A DNA stretch of 64,000 bases, taken from NCBI RefSeq assembly GCF_001053095.1, contig NZ_CGBP01000006.1, forward strand, positions 124,001 to 188,000, read 5' to 3'. The translations under genes were made by a program, and so were the position numbers. Under the pieces are notes generated by a model. That model was not told the origin of the DNA. It did not search any database and saw nothing but the letters and a program-made list of their open reading frames with translations. The DNA is from Yersinia similis. GTDB taxonomy: Bacteria > Pseudomonadota > Gammaproteobacteria > Enterobacterales > Enterobacteriaceae. Numbering within the stretch: position 1 is the first letter of the stretch; each line of letters begins with the position of its first letter. This document shows positions 59,773 to 64,000 of the stretch, in pieces.

Positions 59773-60522
59773 GTGACTGACATATTCACCATCGGCCATA
59801 CTTTACCTACGGCCATAACGACGGAAAATGCAGTCCTGCGTTTACGCCAACTACGTTTAGCCGCCTCCACGCGTGCGTATCGTGCCCGCGGCTGCCGGGC
59901 CATCCGTTGCCAAAGCTGCCTGCTAGCCGAACGTTTCTGCCTGTGTGATACCATCAAGCCACAACAGGCAAACAGCCGTTTTTGCCTGATTATGTTTGAT
60001 ACCGAGCCACTGAAACCCAGTAATACCGGCCGCCTGATCGCTGATATCCTGCCCGATACACACGCTTTTCTCTGGGCGAGAACCGAAGTTGATCCTGAGC
60101 TATTAGCGGCTATCAGTGACCCTCAGCGCCAACCTTATGTGGTTTTTCCTGAGGCCTATGCTGAGCCAGAACGGCAAGTGATCAATCAATTACCCATCAG
60201 CGATAAACCGCCGCTATTTATTTTGCTGGACGGTACCTGGTCTGAAGCCAAGAAAATGTTCCGCAAAAGCCCCTATCTTGCCGGGTTACCCCTTCTGTCC
60301 TTGCAGGTCAGTCATCTATCCGATTATCAATTACGGGAAGCTCAGCGCCCTGAACAACACTGCACTGTCGAAGTCGCCACCGCGCTGCTCCACCAAGCGG
60401 GTGATATACACGCCGCAGAAGGGCTACGCGATCACTTTCACTACTTCCGTCAACAATATTTAGCGGGGAAACCTCATCACCCAGTGGGGCGAGTCACTGC
60501 AAGCCACGAAGAAAACACGTAA
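59773..60522 (+). CDS. tapT: tRNA-uridine aminocarboxypropyltransferase
   Basis: DTW-domain enzyme (E. coli YfiP, now TapT) that makes acp3U47 in tRNA using S-adenosylmethionine. The 249-residue product has a Cys-rich N-terminal motif CQSCLLAERFCLCDTI (metal site) and the DTW signature LLDGTWSEAKKMFRKSPYL near 155, where DxTW appears as DGTW. It starts at a GTG (59773) with CAGGAG upstream. It is followed by pat 42 bp later, the same order as in E. coli. Confidence 0.93.
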   Translation: MTDIFTIGHTLPTAITTENAVLRLRQLRLAASTRAYRARGCRAIRCQSCLLAERFCLCDTIKPQQANSRFCLIMFDTEPLKPSNTGRLIADILPDTHAFLWARTEVDPELLAAISDPQRQPYVVFPEAYAEPERQVINQLPISDKPPLFILLDGTWSEAKKMFRKSPYLAGLPLLSLQVSHLSDYQLREAQRPEQHCTVEVATALLHQAGDIHAAEGLRDHFHYFRQQYLAGKPHHPVGRVTASHEENT

Positions 60523-60564
60523 AGTCAGAGAAGCTATCCTTATATCAACAACAGGAACCTGCAC

Positions 60565-63207
60565 ATGAGCCAACGTGGATTAGAAGCACTGTTACGTCCG
60601 AAATCTATCGCAGTGATCGGTGCTTCTGAAAAACCTGAGCGAGCGGGTTTTCTGATGATGCGCAACTTGCTGGATGGCGGTTTCAATGGACCTATCCTAC
60701 CGGTCACGCCCAATCACAAGGCGGTGTGTGGTGTATTGGCTTACGCCAATATCGCCAGCCTGCCCATCACTCCTGATTTAGCGATTCTGTGCACCCATGC
60801 TCGCCGTAATCTGACGTTACTCGAAGACCTCGGGAACCGGGGCTGTAAAGCAGCCATTATTCTGTCTGCTGTACCGGAGCAGTTCCCGGAACTGAAAGCC
60901 TGCGCTCAACGCCACCATATGCGGCTACTCGGGCCTAATAGTCTGGGGCTACTGGCTCCGTGGCAAGGGCTGAATGCCAGCTTTTCCCCCGTTCCTATCC
61001 AGAAAGGGCGGCTGGCGTTTATCTCCCAATCCGCAGCCGTGGCCAACACAATCCTTGATTGGGCGCAGCAACGGGAAGTTGGCTTCTCTTACTTTATTGC
61101 ACTGGGCGACAGCTTGGATATTGATGTCGATGACCTACTCGATTTTCTTGCCCGAGATAGCAAAACCAGTGCGATCATGCTGTATATCGAACATATCAGC
61201 GATGCACGTCGCTTCTTATCCGCCTCCCGTAGTGCTTCACGCAATAAACCGGTTTTGGTGGTGAAAAGTGGCCGCAGTCAGCGCGCTCAACAACTCTTGA
61301 ATGGTCAACAAGGGCTGGATGCCGCCTATGACGCCGCTATCCAACGTGCCGGGTTACTGCGGGTACAGGATACCCATGAATTGTTCTCCGCCGTTGAGAC
61401 TCTCAGCCACATGCGCCCACTGCGAGGTGAAAGGTTGTTGATTGTCAGCAATGGCTCAGCACCAGCGGCGATGGCGCTGGATGAGCTTATCCGCCGTAAT
61501 GGTAAATTGGCGACCTTATCGGATGCCACGCAATCCGCACTGTGTGAGGCGTTGCCGCCTTTTGTCGCGTTACGTAACCCAATAGACCTACGGGATGATG
61601 CCAGTGCTGAGCGCTATTTGGCGGCACTCAGGCCACTATTGGACAGTAGTGATTACGATGCGCTGCTCCTGATCCACTCACCCAGCGCCGCGGCACCGGG
61701 AGCCAAAACGGCTGAATTATTGATTTCAGCTATTCGCCAACATCCCCGCGGCAAACGCATCACGTTACTCACCAATTGGTGTGGTGAATATTCATCAAAG
61801 GATGCCCGTCGCTTGTTTACTGAAGCGGGTATTCCAACTTATCGTACCCCAGAAGGCGCGATCACTACTTTTATGCATATGGTGGAGTATCGTCGTAATC
61901 AGAAACAACTAAAAGAAACCCCTGCATTGCCAATAGGTTTGACCGCCAATACCGCTCATGTTCATCAACTAATTCGCCAGGCATTGGCCGAAGGAGCAAC
62001 CCAGCTTGATACCCATGAAGTACAACCCATTCTTGAAGCTTATGGCCTCAGTACATTACCAACCTGGATTGCCAGCGACAGTGTAGAAGCCGTACATATT
62101 GCTGAACGACTAGGCTATCCGGTCGCCATTAAACTTCGTTCGCCTGATATCCCACATAAATCGGAAGTTCAGGGTGTCATGTTGTATTTGCGCACCGCCA
62201 TTGAAGTGCAGCGGGCGGCAGACGATATCCTCGATCGGGTAAAGCGGACTTATCCGCAAGCACGAATCCACGGTTTGCTGGTGCAAAGCATGGCGAACCG
62301 AGCAGGAGCGCAAGAGTTGCGTATTGCCGTGGAGCAAGATGCCATTTTTGGCCCGTTAATCATGTTAGGTGAAGGTGGTATCGAGTGGCACCACGAGACA
62401 CAAGCAGCCGTCGCGCTACCACCTCTCAATATGGTGCTGGCACGCTACCTGATTATACAGGCCGTCAAAGGGGGGAAAATTCGCAGCCGCGGATCACTAC
62501 AACCTTTGGATATTCCAGGGCTAAGCCGCTTGCTGGTACAAGTTTCCAACTTGATCCTCGATTGCCCCGAAATCACCCGTCTGGATATTCACCCGGTACT
62601 GGCCTCCGGCAGTGAGTTCACGCTGTTAGATGTGTCGATGCAATTAGCCCCCGTCACTGGCGACCCTCAAGCTCGTCTGGCAATTCGCCCATACCCGCAT
62701 GAATTGGAAGAAAAGGTCACGCTTAGAGATAACTCCCAGTGTTTATTCCGCCCAATTCTGCCGGAAGATGAGCCACTGCTAAAACTGTTTATTGATCAAG
62801 TAACTAAAGAAGACCTTTATTATCGCTACTTCAGTGAAATCAATGAATTCAGCCATGATGATTTGGCGAATATGACACAAATTGACTATGATCGGGAAAT
62901 GGCTTTTGTTGCTGTGCGTCAAAATAGTGAAGGGCCAGAGATCATAGGTGTCACGCGGGCATTTTCTGATCCTGACAACATTGATGCCGAATTTGCCGTA
63001 CTGGTCCGCTCGGATCTAAAAGGGCTGGGCTTAGGCAGGGCATTACTTGAGAAGATGATCCGTTATGCCCGTAGCCATGGGCTATCCCGGCTCACCGCGG
63101 TCACCATGCCGAATAACCGCGGTATGATTGGTTTGGCGCAAAAACTCGGTTTTACTATTGATGTGCAAATAGAAGATGGGATCGTAAATCTGGAGCTGAC
63201 ACTTTGA
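60565..63207 (+). CDS. pat: Protein lysine acetyltransferase
   Basis: Large acetyltransferase (E. coli YfiQ/PatZ/Pka, Salmonella Pat) that acetylates and inactivates acetyl-CoA synthetase and other enzymes. The 880 residues contain an N-terminal acyl-CoA synthetase (NDP-forming)-like region (MSQRGLEALLRPKSIAVIGASEKPERAG, later LISQSAAVANTILDWA, an ATP-grasp part IPHKSEVQGVML) lacking synthetase activity in known homologues, and a C-terminal GNAT domain (about 725-880, CLFRPILPEDEPLLKLF ... RSDLKGLGLGRALLEKMIRYA, the acetyl-CoA loop). RBS AGGAAC precedes the ATG. Length matches the enterobacterial protein. Confidence 0.95.
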   Translation: MSQRGLEALLRPKSIAVIGASEKPERAGFLMMRNLLDGGFNGPILPVTPNHKAVCGVLAYANIASLPITPDLAILCTHARRNLTLLEDLGNRGCKAAIILSAVPEQFPELKACAQRHHMRLLGPNSLGLLAPWQGLNASFSPVPIQKGRLAFISQSAAVANTILDWAQQREVGFSYFIALGDSLDIDVDDLLDFLARDSKTSAIMLYIEHISDARRFLSASRSASRNKPVLVVKSGRSQRAQQLLNGQQGLDAAYDAAIQRAGLLRVQDTHELFSAVETLSHMRPLRGERLLIVSNGSAPAAMALDELIRRNGKLATLSDATQSALCEALPPFVALRNPIDLRDDASAERYLAALRPLLDSSDYDALLLIHSPSAAAPGAKTAELLISAIRQHPRGKRITLLTNWCGEYSSKDARRLFTEAGIPTYRTPEGAITTFMHMVEYRRNQKQLKETPALPIGLTANTAHVHQLIRQALAEGATQLDTHEVQPILEAYGLSTLPTWIASDSVEAVHIAERLGYPVAIKLRSPDIPHKSEVQGVMLYLRTAIEVQRAADDILDRVKRTYPQARIHGLLVQSMANRAGAQELRIAVEQDAIFGPLIMLGEGGIEWHHETQAAVALPPLNMVLARYLIIQAVKGGKIRSRGSLQPLDIPGLSRLLVQVSNLILDCPEITRLDIHPVLASGSEFTLLDVSMQLAPVTGDPQARLAIRPYPHELEEKVTLRDNSQCLFRPILPEDEPLLKLFIDQVTKEDLYYRYFSEINEFSHDDLANMTQIDYDREMAFVAVRQNSEGPEIIGVTRAFSDPDNIDAEFAVLVRSDLKGLGLGRALLEKMIRYARSHGLSRLTAVTMPNNRGMIGLAQKLGFTIDVQIEDGIVNLELTL

Positions 63208-63382
63208 TCGTTGTTACACCAATCAGCGTGATATAGGCCACAGAGCTAAGTGATTCGGCCATTGGCAGGCAAAACTTGCGCACAATCCAGAAAAGTAATG
63301 GTATTATCGCCGACTCTATGGATTAGTGTTTTTTTGATATGGCGGTTTTGCCATTAAATAACAAGAGAAGAAGCGCACTGTG

Positions 63383-64000
63383 ATGTTGTCAAAATTCAAA
63401 CGTAGCAAACATCAACAACACCTTGCACAACTGCCCAAACTCCCCCAGTCAGTTGATGATGTCCAAACGCTTTATTGCCCCAAGGTTTTCCGCTCTACTC
63501 TGTTGGAACTCATCGCTCAGGCAACCAAACGTATTTGTCTGGTGGCACTTTATCTGGAGCAGGATGACGCAGGCCGTGATGTAATGAATGCCCTCTATCA
63601 GGCCAAGCAATCGCTTCCTGAACTTGAGATCTATGTACTGGTAGATTGGCACCGAGCTCAGCGTGGCCGTATTGGTGCCGCAGCCGTTAATACTAATGCC
63701 GATTGGTATTGCGATATGGCGGCTAAATATCCAAATATTTCTGTTCCTATTTACGGTGTTCCGGTCAATACGCGTGAAGCATTGGGTGTACTGCACCTAA
63801 AAGGCTTTATCATTGATGACACCGTCATTTATAGCGGTTCCAGTATCAATGATGTCTATCTCTATCAAAATGATAAATATCGTTATGATCGCTACCAGCT
63901 AATCACTAACCCGTCACTCGCTACCATAATGGTTGATTACGTGAAACAACGGGTACTGAGCGCCGGAGCAGTTCAACGCCTTGACCGTGATGACCGACCC
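63383..64000 (+). CDS. pssA: CDP-diacylglycerol-serine O-phosphatidyltransferase, 5' part
   Basis: Makes phosphatidylserine, precursor of phosphatidylethanolamine. 206 codons lie in the window and the frame runs off the right edge, so the gene is cut by the window, not broken. The start at 63383 (MLSKFKRSKHQQHLAQLPKLPQSVDD) follows the E. coli N-terminus, and GVLHLKGFIIDDTVIYSGSSINDVY near 135-160 is the first phospholipase D-type HKD motif. YLEQDDAGRDVMNALYQAKQSLPELE and LVDWHRAQRGRIGAAAVNTNADWY confirm it. It follows pat by about 175 bp, as in E. coli. Confidence 0.95.
   Translation, partial: MLSKFKRSKHQQHLAQLPKLPQSVDDVQTLYCPKVFRSTLLELIAQATKRICLVALYLEQDDAGRDVMNALYQAKQSLPELEIYVLVDWHRAQRGRIGAAAVNTNADWYCDMAAKYPNISVPIYGVPVNTREALGVLHLKGFIIDDTVIYSGSSINDVYLYQNDKYRYDRYQLITNPSLATIMVDYVKQRVLSAGAVQRLDRDDRP

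Overview
The window is chromosomal DNA from an enteric gammaproteobacterium, almost certainly Yersinia and most likely the Y. pseudotuberculosis/Y. pestis complex. The evidence is gene order and near-identity to enterobacterial proteins (crl-frsA-gpt ... pepD-dinB, yafK-yafJ-gmhA-fadE, ygaZH-mprA-emrAB, yfiF-trxC-tapT-pat-pssA), a complete nqrABCDEF-apbE-nqrM sodium pump operon, a full mtn methionine salvage locus, and several ERIC repeats. I see no rRNA, tRNA, intact insertion sequence or CRISPR array. The species call is inference; no search was run.

Layout. 0.2-2.5 kb: crl, frsA, gpt (minus strand). 2.5-8.3 kb: an AT-rich insertion between gpt and pepD, which are neighbours in E. coli. It holds an orphan holin-like gene, a secreted chitin-active lytic polysaccharide monooxygenase (LPMO), a LysR regulator and 1.9 kb with no gene. 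8.3-12.3 kb: pepD, dinB and a periplasmic glycerophosphodiesterase. 12.5-19.6 kb: the Na+-NQR operon with its flavinylation (apbE) and iron-centre (nqrM) helpers. 20.1-25.1 kb: yafK, yafJ, gmhA, fadE. 25.2-36.5 kb: an accessory operon for an HMW-type two-partner-secreted adhesin: TpsB pore, 2212-residue TpsA, HMW1C-type cytoplasmic N-glucosyltransferase, and a PapB-domain regulator. 37.3-43.8 kb: methionine salvage (mtnK; mtnA; mtnBCD; mtnE-yafV), with two candidate MetJ operators in its divergent promoters. 44.0-52.6 kb: a nitrogen-scavenging cluster (allantoate amidohydrolase-like, ureidoglycine/alanine-glyoxylate aminotransferase-like, polar amino-acid-type ABC transporter, RpiR regulator, AtzG/AtzE-like amidase pair). 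52.7-57.6 kb: ygaZH and mprA-emrAB efflux. 57.8-64 kb: yfiF, trxC, tapT, pat and the 5' part of pssA, which runs off the window.

Most notable: (1) the glycoadhesin operon, whose TpsA has a C-terminal cysteine pair like the HMW1 surface anchor and a sequon-rich 146-residue repeat, and whose last gene has a C-terminus encoded by an ERIC element; (2) a holin next to an LPMO, recalling the holin-dependent chitinase/Cbp21 secretion system of Serratia; (3) a run of short tandem duplications sitting exactly on gene ends or starts (mtnB, mtnC/mtnD, the aminotransferase, atzE, emrB, and both ends of trxC). The trxC 5' array forms two SD-ATG mini-cistrons coupled by ATGA overlaps, and the mtnC array supplies the mtnD ribosome binding site.
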